From: Engraulis encrasicolus
Taxonomy: Eukaryota > Chordata > Actinopteri > Clupeiformes > Engraulidae
NCBI RefSeq assembly: GCF_034702125.1
Contig: NC_085876.1
Location: 186,001 to 250,000 of the forward strand
Reading direction: 5' to 3'
Length of the DNA: 64,000 bases
Of this stretch, positions 47,673 to 62,690 are shown piece by piece. The notes beneath the pieces were generated by a model. The model ran no database searches. It saw nothing but the letters and a program-made list of their open reading frames with translations, and was not told the origin of the DNA. Each line of letters starts with the position of its first letter. Positions within the stretch are counted from its first letter, which is position 1. The position numbers and the translations under genes were made by a program.

Positions 47673-48031
47673 AGGGACACTGTGCAGGAAATGGTCAAAA
47701 AAGGTACTGCAACTATGCTGCTCATTGAAACTGGGCTGCCTATTGCCAAATTTGATCTTTACATGAAAGTTTACTAAGTAATAAACAAATCTTTTCTAGT
47801 ATGGTCCAAGTAGAGTCATTTTTGCAGCTAAAATTGGCTAATTTTGGAAATTTAAAATGGTGGACCATGGAGAAGATCCCCCTTTTCATGTATGAAAAGT
47901 GCAATTTTTCCAGTTATAATGAATACTTAGAATTTAATGGTGGTGGTAAGTATTCATGAAAAAGGTAACATTAGTGAATGGGCAGCATGAATTCTGGAAA
48001 TAAACAACTAAAAATCTCACACAGTGTACCT
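47673..48031. mobile_element. TTAA-flanked MITE family A, copy 2
   Basis: TTAA at 47669-47672 and 48032-48035; ends AGGGACACTGTG / CACAGTGTACCT; the interior shares CCCCCTTTTCATGTATGAAA and GGTAAGTATTCATGAAAA with copy 1. Confidence 0.88.
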
Positions 48032-48035
48032 TTAA

Positions 48036-48730
48036 AGAAAAAAGCTGTTATTGAAAGGTCAAAGACAGTTGCACTCAAAAACAGAGGCACTCAAAAACAT
48101 AGACACTCAAAAAGAGTTCATGATTTTATGATGACTGTCACGACTATTGAGGATTATTTGCATCACAACTTGGAATGTTGTGTAAGGCTGCATTCTTGCA
48201 GTGTGCCACAGCACACCCTTGAACTGCTTTTTAATACATCAGCAGCCATTAATAGATTAATAGATAATTGACCCCTTTCCTGTTTGTAAGCAGGTATGAT
48301 GTAATTTGGCTGCGTGCGCATCGCTGGGGCAGAATCGACCATGCACCGTTCATTTGTAAGAAACTAGCCAGGTGTTTTTTTCCGAAATAAGAAAACGGAT
48401 GGTCACAATAACTTCAGATATGCAGTAGGTACCACAGACACGGGCTCTTACAAATGGTAACATAGAAGGGACCAAACGCAAGGAAAAAGGATGCTCGATA
48501 ATATCTAATGATTCAAAAATGACGTCTAAGGTTACAATAATTCAAAGAACCAAAAGAGGAGCCGTGATGCTGTGATGTCAAAATACAAAGAGGTCAAAGC
48601 CGCAAAGGCACAGAACGAAAAAGGCAATAAAGCAGTTGCAAAAATCCAAATCAAAATACAAGCCAAAAAGGCAGAATCAAATCAGAAAGGCAAAATGCCA
48701 GTAAGCGCAGGTCAACAGACAGGTTAGCCA
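48036..48730. other. Unassigned sequence before a LINE
   Basis: No coding frame recognised; the right part may be decayed 5' sequence of the LINE that follows. Confidence 0.35.
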
Positions 48731-48734
48731 AGTG

Positions 48735-52305
<3,571 letters not shown>

Positions 52306-52344
52306 AATCTGGATATTTTTTTTCTCCTGGTTACATTGGTTTTG

Positions 52345-52540
52345 GCCTTGCGTTTCCACGTAGCAGATTCTTAAAATCCAGACATAAAAAGCAGGCTTTA
52401 AAAATATCCTATTTAGGGGGCTAAAACGCATTTGTTAAAAAGGATATTTTAATCCCCATGTTGCGTTTCCACCTAATCAGGAGAAAAAAATACCCACATA
52501 TAAAAATATCCTGCTACGTGGAAACAGCACCTAAGTGGCC
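52345..52540. mobile_element. Foldback MITE (GCGTTTCCACGTAGCAG)
   Basis: GCGTTTCCACGTAGCAGAT near 52350 and ATCCTGCTACGTGGAAAC near 52517 are inverted; the interior repeats AAAAATATCCT-like words. It directly follows the LINE tail. Confidence 0.65.
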
Positions 52541-52873
52541 AGCCAGAAGCGCAACAGAAGAGCGATGAATGGTCTTCGCCTCTACAAATACAGCACCGCC
52601 TCCAGGCGCAGGGGGAATCAATAATCACCTTCACGCATCTCAGGATCCTGTTAAAGGCATGCGCAACAAACAAAAGTTAGGGGTCGGCAAAGCACCAAAA
52701 TTGGGGGAACAAATTAACAGCACCTGGTGGTAACACGGGCATGATGATGTCTTCAGTCCAGTCAGTAGTTTAATGTCTTGTAACAACAAACATCGCAAAT
52801 GCGTCTGGAACAACACGTGTACTTTTCAGAATCTCTATTTCTTCTCAACGTACACGCTCTTTAGGGTCTGCGC
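52541..52873. other. Unassigned sequence, no gene
   Basis: Nothing recognised. Confidence 0.35.
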
Positions 52874-54532
52874 TAGGGCTGGGCAGTTTTGGAAAAAATG
52901 TGCATCACGATAATGATGATAATCATGATAATTGATATCACGGTTTTCTGTATGTTTTTTTGATAAGCAGCGATTTTCCCCAAATCTTAATCTTTCCGAC
53001 GAAAAGACTGAAATCAAATTTACAAATGAGATAAAATCATGAATTTAAAAATCAATCTCCATTTCCATTTTATCACTTTTTCATTTCAATAATATTTTTT
53101 ATAATTTATAGTTTATATTTCCCTATCCAACAAAGTCTCAAATAAAATAGCCTACTATCTCCACCAGGCGCCAGACAGTAGTGCCACAGATTTTTCAAGG
53201 AAGAAGGGTTAAATGATTATAAGCAGTTGTTTTGGGCTTTTTTCAAGACAGCCCAAAACAGCTTATTTCTCATTCTACACCTGGCAACACTAATTGCTTA
53301 TTTCTCGTTCTACACCTGAAAACATTGATTACTAGGTCGTCCTGCATGTTGCACATTACTAGTGAGTAAACAGTGGGACAGAAATGAAACGGACTGAAGA
53401 GACACGGAAAACAAACGGATTTATTTGACACTGGCTTCGTTTTCATGATGTTTTTGAATCGGATCTAATAGATCGGATTTAAGTAGATCGGATTAAGAGT
53501 TATTTTGCGACGTGTATACATGGCACTTTCACTTAAATCTGATTAAGCGTCTGGGAAACAGAAAGCATTGCGATTGGACTGAGGACACACTTGCTGAGCG
53601 AGCTAAATAAAGCACGGGGGCGTGGTCCAATGCCACCGAGATGCAGGTCCTCTTCCCCACGAAAATCGTTGCCTCAGGCGGACTGAAATCACAACATTTC
53701 CCCCTTTCTCCCTGGATCATTTACAATGCTACATTAGCTACCCTGTTAGCATAGAAAAACGAGTGGTCAAATGGTAATGTGGAGTAACTTTGTTGTGCTT
53801 CATCACTTCGTGGGGCACTTGTACATCAATATATGGAAGCCACAACATTTATAGTCGCTTAGGGACTTTAAATTAAGCAAAACTTTCATGTAGGAAGTGG
53901 ACCAGAAGTCCGCCATGTTTTCTCACTGAATCAAAGAGCACGGGGTCTTGGCGCCATCGTGTGGCCAACGAGCATGCGTGGAACGACCGAATTTATTGTA
54001 ATTCTGATTAAAAGGTTACATGACAGAGGAACGTGTTTAATCGGATTTAAAAGAGGAACAAACCACCCACTTTAATCGGACTTAAGTTTAAATCAGAATA
54101 AACTTAAATCCTGTTTACATAATATTTTTAGAGCGGAATTAAGTTTTAATCAGATTTAAAGTGAGTTAAATCGGACTTAAGTGTCTCATGTAAACGCAGT
54201 GACTGTGTGAATATTTTCTTTGACTTGAAGGCCAAAACCCAATGTAGAAGGTATTTTGTCTGGTAGTTTGTTTCATATGGCGATGTATTTCACTCCTATT
54301 TTGATCTCAAATCATGTCAAACAGCGATGTAGCAATGTATCTCATCTGCCCATTGCATTTGCAAGCTAGGCTACTTCAATTGTAGGCTATGACAAAACTC
54401 ATAGCAACCTTAACATAGTAGCCTATATGAAAAACTCATAGTAGCCTACATGGAGAAAAAAAAACTTGAACTGAACTTTGTGTAGGTGTGAACCGAGATC
54501 GCATTCTTTTAACGGTATATCGCCCAGCTCTA
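52874..54532. mobile_element. hAT-like element with TAGGGCTGGGC ends and a nested element
   Basis: Ends TAGGGCTGGGC / GCCCAGCTCTA; flanks gtctgcgc (52866-52873) and gtctgcac (54533-54540), an 8-bp duplication with one mismatch. Repeated ATGATGATAATCATGATAA text near the left end. The foldback element at 53437-54198 is inserted inside. Confidence 0.78.
53437..54198 (-). mobile_element. Second copy of the 11.6-kb foldback element
   Basis: Reverse-oriented relative of 11597-12390: shares GATCTACTTAAATCCGATC, CCACTTTAATC and GTCGTTCCACGCATGCTCG words when complemented. Ends TTTTCATGATGTTTTTGAATC / GAGACACTT...GTAAACGC. Confidence 0.8.
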
Positions 54533-54540
54533 GTCTGCAC

Positions 54541-55164
54541 TGTCTATTCATGTGTGTGTGTTCACAGCCAGTTTTACAAACAGCCTCCCCACTCCCTATT
54601 TTACCCATGTCTGCAGTTGGGGCCGCTGTCGAGACAGCACAGCCCATTCATTCTGCATGAAGTCTGCACTCCTCCGTTGGCACCCCTAGAGTGCAGTACC
54701 ACCCGGAAGAGTGGAGTCTCTCTTAATATCCTTAAAACCTCTCTGGTGCGTTTGAGGAGGAGGATTTGGGAACAGGCGAGGAGGATGGAGGCGGGGTCGG
54801 GAAGTCAAATGGAGGCAGACTTTGCGAGGTGGACGAGACGGACAGGGAGCTGTTCAGTTCGTGAGTTGTGGTGCTCATGCCACAAGTGCTGTCTGTGTCG
54901 TCTTGTTTTCCCTAACACCGGATTTAAGTGACTTTTATTGTGTTGCTGGCCATGACAACGCACCAGCAGCAAAATAAATCAATTTTTTTTTTTGAATAGG
55001 CCTACTTCAATAATGCCATCTCTACGACATCCCGATCTCGTGCCCGTCTTCAAAATTCTCACATCTATGACGTCACTGTGCCACTTCCATAGAACTGAAC
55101 TATAATCTGTCACCTCGACTGGACAGCACTGGACTGGACTGGACATACACACACACACACCAAA
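54541..55164. other. Unassigned sequence, no gene
   Basis: Contains a 110-bp block (about 54755-54870) repeated at 56300-56415. A 147-codon frame here resembles no family I know. Confidence 0.4.
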
Positions 55165-56028
55165 GCACAGTATGACCAAATCACAGTAAGTTTTGCAGCA
55201 AAAAATGTCGGTAACACTTTCTTTGAAGCCCATATCTATAGCGCATTATGAGCGCATTTATAACAATAATTGTATTGTAATAATGTGCATTATAATTAAT
55301 TACAACGCATTACGACTACACCCATGATGTTTCCTAATGCTTTATGTTAGCAGTAATGAATAACTATCTAACTTATAATGCTTTATAAAGTCAAGGGTGT
55401 TATGAGTGCTGGTGACTAAATATAAACTACAGGCTGCCTGATGGGGCTTACAGAAAATTATGATGCATTATAGATGTGCATTATACAGTGCATTACAGAT
55501 GCATCCATATGAACTTTACTTGGAGCACACATTGACTACTTATGATCTCACATGGAACATTATGAGCCCTTATGACAGTTTAACATCCAGGTCTGTGCAT
55601 AGAGTGGTATAAGTACTCGTAATGTACTATAAGCCCTATCAGGCAGACTGTAGTTTATAGCTAGTCATGAGCACTCATAACACCTTTGGACTTATAAAGC
55701 ATTCTAAGCTAGATTCATGGTTATTCATAGCTGTTAATATAAAGCATCAAGAAGCATTATGAGTGTAGTCATAATATGTTGTAAGTAATTATAATTTGTT
55801 ATAAATGCGCTTATAATGCACTTTAGATATGGGCTTCATAAAGTGTTACCAAAATGTCTATTTCTGGACCATGGAGAAGATCTCCCTTTTCATGTATGAA
55901 AAGGACAATTTTCTCAGTCATATTTAAAACCTGGAATTTGATGGTGGTGGTTTTGTTAAAAAGGTAACATATGTGAATGGGCAGCATGGATTCTGGATGA
56001 ACTATTAAAAATATTACACGGTGCACCT
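55165..56028. mobile_element. TTAA MITE family A, copy 3, split by a hAT-like foldback
   Basis: Right end ACACGGTGCACCT then TTAA (56029-56032). The left remainder (about 55165-55209, CCAAATCACAGTAAGTTTTG) matches the equivalent part of copy 1; the original left end is lost. Confidence 0.8.
55210..55850. mobile_element. Foldback hAT-like MITE, perfect 8-bp TSD
   Basis: 641 bp with ends GGTAACACTTTCTTTGAAGC / GCTTCATAAAGTGTTACC; arms of about 200 bp (GCATTATGAGCGCATTTATAA type). Flanked by aaaatgtc at 55202-55209 and 55851-55858. Confidence 0.93.
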
Positions 56029-56299
56029 TTAAGTTGTGAGAAACGCGCCTGCGGAGATGCCTGCCTGAAAGTCTGTGCAATCATGAAAAATGTCAAGAAT
56101 ATACAGAAGTGGGCTTTATTTCTAAAAATAAAAAGTTAGTTAACTTCACAATCAGTCCACCTTTTGCTGATTTGGTTGTTGTACTTCATAATACAGTTTA
56201 AATGGCTCTTTTTTACATGGGTAATACTATCACAAAATAATATTCTGAAATGGCACTTAGAGGGTTTTGAATCTGAACTCTCCCAATTAATAATAATAG

Positions 56300-56415
56300 G
56301 CGAGGAGGAAGAATAACTGAGACGGGATCGGGAAGTCAAATGGAGGCAGACTTTGCGAGGCGGGCAAAAGACCGACAGGCAATTACTTCTACACCGTTCG
56401 TGAGTTGAGTTTTTG
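56300..56415 (+). repeat. Direct repeat of 54755-54870
   Basis: GTCGGGAAGTCAAATGGAGG-type text, CAGACTTTGCGAGG and GTTCGTGAGTTG are shared in order. Family not known to me. Confidence 0.7.
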
Positions 56416-56489
56416 AACATTTCAAGAAATGCCGTCTCCAGGACATCTTGTTGTTACCGCCAGGTTTAGTTTGTTTTTTCCCCCTGTCA

Positions 56490-56880
56490 ATTACTGTCTT
56501 GTTGGGGACCCTTAACTTAATGATTGTCCTCAACAGATTCTCAGTGCTGATCAGTGGCGACACCTGTGGATTGGGGCGGAGCGCTGCGTATTTAACTGGA
56601 GGGAGGACGACAGTTCTCTCTCCTCCTCCAAGCATCCGGCTTGTCACTTCCCCGGTTGATGCCCTGAGTACTGTGCACTTTAGCTGTTTTTGAATCTTTG
56701 CGTTTTTGACGCCATTTCTGTTTTGTAAAGCTTTTTCTTGTTTAAGACAGGGGGCTCGGCCCCCTTATTTTCAATCAATGCCCTAGACTCATATAGGAGC
56801 TCGGCTCCTCTTTTTTGTTTAATAAATATCCTTTTTGTACCGTTTTTTCAGTTTTCGAGTCCCCCTTACGTTACGTTTGT
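56490..56880 (+). repeat. Putative 5' LTR / leader of the Gmr1-like retrotransposon
   Basis: It precedes the retrotransposon gag region and has a TATA-like TATTTAA (56588) and a polyadenylation-type TTTAATAAATA (56818), as LTRs do. The boundaries and primer site are not certain and no 3' LTR is present for comparison. Confidence 0.35.
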
Positions 56881-56937
56881 AAAATATTGGGCGCTCCCCA
56901 GTCCCCGGGATATTTCCCCCCCTAGACCTCTCGCATC

Positions 56938-57312
56938 TAGGAATGCACCGAGACCACTTTTTTGAAAACCGATACAAGTACGAGTACATTAATGTGTGTA
57001 CTTGCCGATACCGAGTACCGATACCGATACCTTTTACCACCAAAATCCAATGAAAATAAATGCATGGCCTTGTTTTTTTCCACCTGTGATATTTGTTTTG
57101 TCCATTTCCATGTAGATTTAAATGTTATTAATGTATGAGGTGGCACTTTTTTCCCATGCTGCTTTCAAGTCCACAGAACGTGACAAGATTTTGCATTGCT
57201 TTGTGTAATAGCAGTATCGCTCCTGGTATCGGCAAGTGCTTGACGAGTACGAGTATAATGAGCAGTATCGGCAGCCGATACCGATACCAGTATCGGTATC
57301 GGTGCATCCCTA
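56938..57312. mobile_element. hAT-type MITE (CCGATACCGATAC), perfect 8-bp TSD
   Basis: Ends TAGGAATGCACCGAGACC / CGGTATCGGTGCATCCCTA, flanked by ctcgcatc at 56930-56937 and 57313-57320; 375 bp. Inserted in the leader of the retrotransposon. Confidence 0.95.
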
Positions 57313-57867
57313 CTCGCATCCCCTCGCACCCTTTTTGTAGTCTTGTCGTATTTTGGCCGTGCTGCGTTTTCCCCCGTGGAGAGGTCCCCGTATCGCTTTT
57401 GGGCTGGGTGTGGTTTCTTTTCCTTTTCTCAGTCGTTTTTGGGGCTATCCCAGGAGGGGGCTCCCTGAAGCCTCGAGCTGGGTATGCCACAGAAGAAACG
57501 CAGTCAGATAGGCTCTTGTTTTCTCCTTTTACAGAGTAGGAGTAGAGTAGGACCTACCCTTGCCCAGGTTTTTTTTCACTCACCCCTTGTCCCCCCAATG
57601 CATGTGCCAAACTGCCTGTCTTTTTGGGAAGTCTGTTTTTGTGGTCCTGTTTGCATGTCTGTGCCTGTCTGAATTGACCACCTGTCGCTACTTAATTGTA
57701 GCTTGATTGTAGCTCCATTTCAACGCCTATTTGGCCTTGACTTGCTGCTACTTGGCTCGGGAACATTTCGTCAATCTGTGTGCCTGTTTTCTGCCGGTTT
57801 GTTATGCACACTTGAATCGTTACGACTATCCGTGATTAATCAGCTGTTCGTTATCATTAGTTTAATC

Positions 57868-60060
57868 ATGGCCGCCATCAAAGGTTTTGTTGAATCCCCG
57901 TCACGCACTAAACTGCATCGATTTAGCAAACCCGAATTGTTGGAATTGGCCAAACAGTACAACGTTGCGTTAGACACTGAGGAGCAGAAGACCAAAGATA
58001 GTATTAAAAGGAAACTCTTCGACGTCTTTGCCGAAACTGGGGTATTGCCACCACGTACACCAGTCAAAGGCACGTTGCCAACTTCTCCATCCACTCCGAC
58101 TAGTCCCTCTGAAACTGTCCGTCTGCGAGAGTTAGACCTCGAGCAGCGACGTTTAGAGTTAGAAACAGAACTTGCAAAACAGCGACTAGAGTTGGAGCGT
58201 GACCGCCTAAAAATAGAAGCGTAAAAATGTAAAAACAAAACTGTCTTTGACGTGGCGAAGAATATCAAATTGGTGCCCCCCTTCTCTGAGACCGACGTTG
58301 AGCGGTATTTTCCGCAATTTGAGAGAGTTGCAACTAACTTTGCGTGTCCAGAAGATCAGTGGGCCTCTCTCCTCCAGTGTGTTTTGACTGGGAAAGCCAA
58401 GGAAATCTACTCGTCTCTCCCAGTTGCGAATAGTGTCATCTACGCCGATGTAAGAGATGCCATTCTGCGCGGTTACCAGTTAACCCCTGAGGCGTATCGC
58501 CAGACATTCCGTAAGCTCCGAAAAAAAGCAGATCAGACATATGTCGAGTTTGGCCGTAAGAAGTAAACTTCGTTTGATCGTTGGTGTGCTGTAGTCAAAG
58601 CAGATGACCGAGCAAAACTACGCGAGTTAATTCTTCTCAAGGAATTTATCAACTGTTGCTGTCCATACCTCTCTGCCCATTCCGGGTGTCACACTATTGC
58701 TGGGTAACGACATTGGCCGCGGTAACGTGTTTAGCTGTGATGCGCCGCTCGAAGTAGTGACCACACCGTTGGTATCCGACACACCCGATCAATGTGAGCG
58801 CGAGCATCCTGATGTGTTTTCCGCCAATGTAGTGACGCGTGTCCAAAGTCCAAAGCGGACCCAGACGTCATTCTAGCTGACACATTCATGTTGAAGCCAG
58901 AGGCGTGCGTTAGCCTCAAGGAAAAAAGTCCTAAAAGCAAAATTGTGTTAGACCCGGCAATCCCGAAATTACTGCACGACGGCCCTGACTTCTCGTTGTC
59001 CCCATCTGAGCTGATTAAGCAGCAGAAAGCTGATGATAGTCTCGTAACCGGTTTTGGTGTTCTGGTTCTGGTGGTTCTGGTTCTGGCGTTAATGCCAATT
59101 CCGGGTTCTGTATTCCAGGTCAGATACCTTGGTCCTTACAGTGTCGAAAAGAAACTGTCTGATGAGGATTATGTGATTGCTATCCCTGTTAAGCGCTTCA
59201 GCTCTCGCGTTTGCCACATAAACCTGCTGAAGCCTTATCACACTCATGCGCCGCGTGATTCACCTGTTGTCCTACTCTCCGCAGTAGCTGAGAGTGAGGA
59301 TGTTGACACGGCCCCCTTACGCTGCATTGTCCAGGGCCGACTAAAGAATTCAGAGATGTTGGCAACGCTGCCAACCAATTTGTCACATTTAACTGCGCAA
59401 CAACAACGTGACATCGTGTCATTAGTCAATGAGTATCCAGAGATATTTCGCGATGTCCCCTCCAGGACAAATGTACTACTGCATGACATCGATGTAGGGA
59501 GTAGTCTCCCGATTAAACAGCATCCATATAGGGTTAATCCAACAAAGCGTGCCATTTTACGCCAGGAAACCGACTATCTCCTGTCCAACAAGCTGGCCGA
59601 GTCAAGTGTCAGTCCGTGGAGTTCGCCTTGCATTTTAGTCTTGAAGAGTGACTCTTCGTATCGCTTCTGTACCGACTACCGCCGAGTGAACGACAGCTAT
59701 CTAATGCCTCGGGTAGATGACTGTGTTGACAGGATCGGATCTGCCACGTTTGTCTCCAAATTAGACTTGCTGAAGGGTTATTGGCAAGTGGGCCTCACCC
59801 CCAGAGCAAGACTAATTTCTGCTTTTGTGACCCCTGATGCGTTTTTGCAGTACAATGTCATGGCATTTGGCATGCGTAATGTTGGTGCTACGTTCCAACG
59901 TCTCGTGAATCTGGTTTTGTCCGACGTGTCTAACTGCGATGCCTACCTAGACAACGTTGTTTGCATGACCATACATGGTCTGAACATTTGGCTTGGTTGC
60001 ATGAGGTTTTCAGACGGCTCTCCGCAGCGTCTCTCGCAGTCAACCTAGCCAAATGTGACT
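57868..60060 (+). pseudogene. Gmr1-like Ty3/Gypsy retrotransposon, truncated and mutated
   Basis: Plus-strand remains of a vertebrate LTR retrotransposon. Gag-like part 57868-58566 (helical LRELDLEQRRLELE segment, then VPPFSETDVERYFPQFERVA and a SCAN-like WASLLQCVLTGKA block) with in-frame stops at 58222 and 58564. Protease-end-like LLGNDIGRG near 58700. Frame 58888-60045 runs from a pre-integrase segment (LSPSELIKQQKADDSL) to an integrase C-terminal-like module (RYLGPYSVEKKL, HINLLKPYH) and then reverse transcriptase (FCTDYRRVN, KLDLLKGYWQV, AFGMRN). So integrase-type sequence stands before RT, as in Gmr1 of cod. The integrase core is deleted, the YxDD box reads YLDN, a frameshift follows near 59960, and RNase H and the 3' LTR are absent. 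Confidence 0.8.
58888..60048 (+). pseudogene. Integrase-tail plus reverse-transcriptase fragment of the Gmr1-like element
   Basis: 386-codon open frame. Residues about 1-50 are protease/pre-integrase, about 55-70 a low-complexity Val/Leu stretch from GGTTCTGG repeats at the deletion joint, about 75-115 integrase C-terminal-like, and about 165-370 RT fingers and palm. The second catalytic Asp of YxDD is Asn (near 59951), so it could not polymerise. The same RT continues in another frame to about 60060 (SEHLAWLHEVFRRL). Confidence 0.82.
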
Positions 60061-60093
60061 TTGTGACACCATACCTCATACATACAGCTGAAA

Positions 60094-60174
60094 CACAGCC
60101 TCTCTCTCTCTCTCTCTCTCCCTCTCTCTCTGTCTCTCTCTCTCTCTCTCTCTCACTCTCACTCTCACTCTCAC
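60094..60174 (+). repeat. (TC)n microsatellite
   Basis: About 80 bp of TC with a few interruptions, abutting the truncated end of the retrotransposon. Confidence 0.95.
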
Positions 60175-61600
60175 ACGCACCTTCAATCAAAAGACAATTT
60201 TCTAATATGGCAACATATACAATACAGCTTGAATCATGTATCTTTCTGAATCTTGAATCATGTATCTGCAACTGCTAGACAGGTAGCTAGTCAGAATTGC
60301 ATCACTCCTGTCCTGGCCCCATTTTACACTTGCTTCCCACGAGTATTAAAGATCCAGATTTTTTTGGTCTAAAATTAGCACAGGGACAAGTCATTCCCTA
60401 TATCACATACGTTAAAAATTTATTCTGGACCCATGTGGCTTATATCCACTAATAAATGCCTTCATTATGTGGCTCGGTCATGCCCTGAACAGAAAACGGG
60501 ACTGTGCCTTTTTGCTGCTCCAAATATGTGCAGTGATTGACTCTTGTTGCCTCTTTGCTGTCCATGAATGGCCAAGATTTTGGGAAGGGCTTAACACAAA
60601 AAGCAGGTACAGACAAGTCAAGGGTGCTCTTCAGCTGCTGTAGCACATCATCGAGTGGTGTTATTTCCTTGACAATCAAGGTTTGGCTACCTGCCTTTCA
60701 CTTCAAAGTATTTATTCTATGATTTCTATTCTGTTCATTTGTTGAACGTCACATTTTAAATGTCATGGCTCTCAATACAACCTATGACGTTTCGAGCAAT
60801 TGTTTTGATCAGTCCAGAAATACAGTCGACCAAAATCTTTAATTCCTCCTCTTTAACCCCTACAAGCAGGGCCGCATTAAGATGCCCTGGGGCCCCTAGG
60901 CTTCAGGCTGCTGTGGGGGCCCCGGAAAGAAAATTTCACAACAAATGTATTCATACAGTGTCATAATTATGTGATAGGCATTCAGGATAACCAACAACTC
61001 TACTCAACATGACAGATGAATTTTTAATATTGCATCTTGTCATGATTCAGTAATTTTTCACTTATGACCAATCAGGGGACCCCTGGCAGGTGGAGGCCCC
61101 AAGGCTGCAGCCATATCTAGCCTGTGCATTTTTCGGACGATAAGGCGCATTTAAAATAATAAAATATTGTCAAAAACTGACAGAGCCTCTTATAAGCCAG
61201 TGCGTCATATGTGTAAAAACAATGATCATGGCCGCGACTTTGAGGGAACGACTTTGAGGGAAAACGGGACTGCACGTCATGAAAAAATACTTGTGGGTAT
61301 AATCAGGAGCGTCACGGGGTAGGCCTACAGTAGCCAGGTTACTGTATGCAAGCACCTGTTTCAATGGCACCTGTTAAGAAGTCTATCTCTTTCTCTCTCT
61401 CTCTCCCTCGTGCACACTTTACAAGCTGTTGCATATTATTTGCTCGATGCAGAGTTGTGATGGCGTACACGCTCTGGTTGACATGGTTGTGTGCATGGTT
61501 GCATGCATTCGCAAGACGTTATTACAGTAACGCATGTGAAATGCGTGAAAGGGCTGGCTTCCTTGGAATTTCAGTGTCCTTGACTGAAACAAGTTGCAAG
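60175..61600. other. Unassigned sequence, no gene
   Basis: Contains hAT-like phrases: GGGCCGCATTAAGATGCCC...GGGGCCC at 60868-60925 and CGATAAGGCGCATTT at 61137. No coding frame of known family and no gabpb2-like exon found. Confidence 0.4.
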
Positions 61601-61609
61601 TTTTTCCAA

Positions 61610-62690
61610 TTCCTGAAAAAATGCTGGAAAAAAAAGAAAAAAAGAAAAGAAAAAATAAACCTTAGTGGTCCGTGGAATTTCGCCTCATTTTTGCCATTTT
61701 TGGGAAAATGTGTCCTGCATCAACACATTACATAGGCATGTCACACTGCAGGAAAATGAAGTCACACCACAGGAAATTCACTGCATTATGGCCATTTTAA
61801 TCTTTTTGTTTTGTATACATGACTGACATCTGAGCTCATGCTAACTTTATAATGATATTGTGTTTAATCTTAATATGTGTTTTCATTTATAAAAAAACTT
61901 TTTTTCCTTCTATAACAGCAGTCAAACCACAGGACACCATAAAATTAACCTAAGCATTGCGTGAAAGAAACATTGCAATATGAAGACATATTAAAGGGAC
62001 AGTTTGGTCAATTTCAACATGCAGTTGTAAGGCTCACACTACCCTGGACTTGTCAGTGCCTGAGATTTTTTTTTTCTTCTTCTTCAGCCGTTTCCGAGAT
62101 CCTGGTCATTGTAATGGGGGCAGCTCTTTGTTTACATTTCAAAAAAACATTTTTATTTATTCCCAAAAACATCCAAAAGGTTATAAAACATCAGCAGACA
62201 ACTAGCAAACAGCAGTACCTTTTGGGAAAATATTTGGAGTTGGCCTATGTTTCATTTTTTAAAAATGTAAACAAACGCTGCCCCCATTAGAATTGCTCAT
62301 ATCTCGGAAAGGGCTGAGCCGAAAAATGTGGCATCACCAGGTACTGACAAGTCAAGGGTAGCGTGAGCAATACAACTGCATGTTGAAATTGACCAAACTG
62401 TCCCTTTAAGAGGTTAATAGTCACCTTAAACTTCCACAGCACTCTCCAATAACTGAGGTACTGACTGGTTAGGAGCCAGTCTTTAAGACCCTACAGTAGT
62501 TGGCCTTGCAGCTGCCCATTCACAAACATTGACATAGATGTCACCCCACAGGACGCAATTTGTGTTACGAAATTGAACTTGTAGTTAATATTACTGTCTT
62601 GAGTTTTTTCACATTCACATATCTTAATATAAAGTTAATATTTATGCGATCATGCCAAATGTAATGCCAAATACATTATTAGTATGCTTG
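61610..62690 (+). repeat. Repeat D, copy 2, with nested MITE
   Basis: Same order of sequence as 25248-25900, interrupted by the TTAA MITE at 61995-62405 where copy 1 (near 25627) is intact. The match ends near 62675. Confidence 0.88.
61995..62405. mobile_element. TTAA-flanked MITE with long inverted repeats, 411 bp
   Basis: TTAA at 61991-61994 and 62406-62409; inverted ends AGGGACAGTTTGGTCAATTT / AAATTGACCAAACTGTCCCT extending about 65 bp. The empty site in repeat D copy 1 reads catattaagagg, with one TTAA. Confidence 0.95.

Noticed and set aside
54488..54931. 147-codon plus-strand frame with a Cys-rich middle
   Set aside because: No family resemblance, no splice support, and it spans the end of a hAT-like element and a repeated block.
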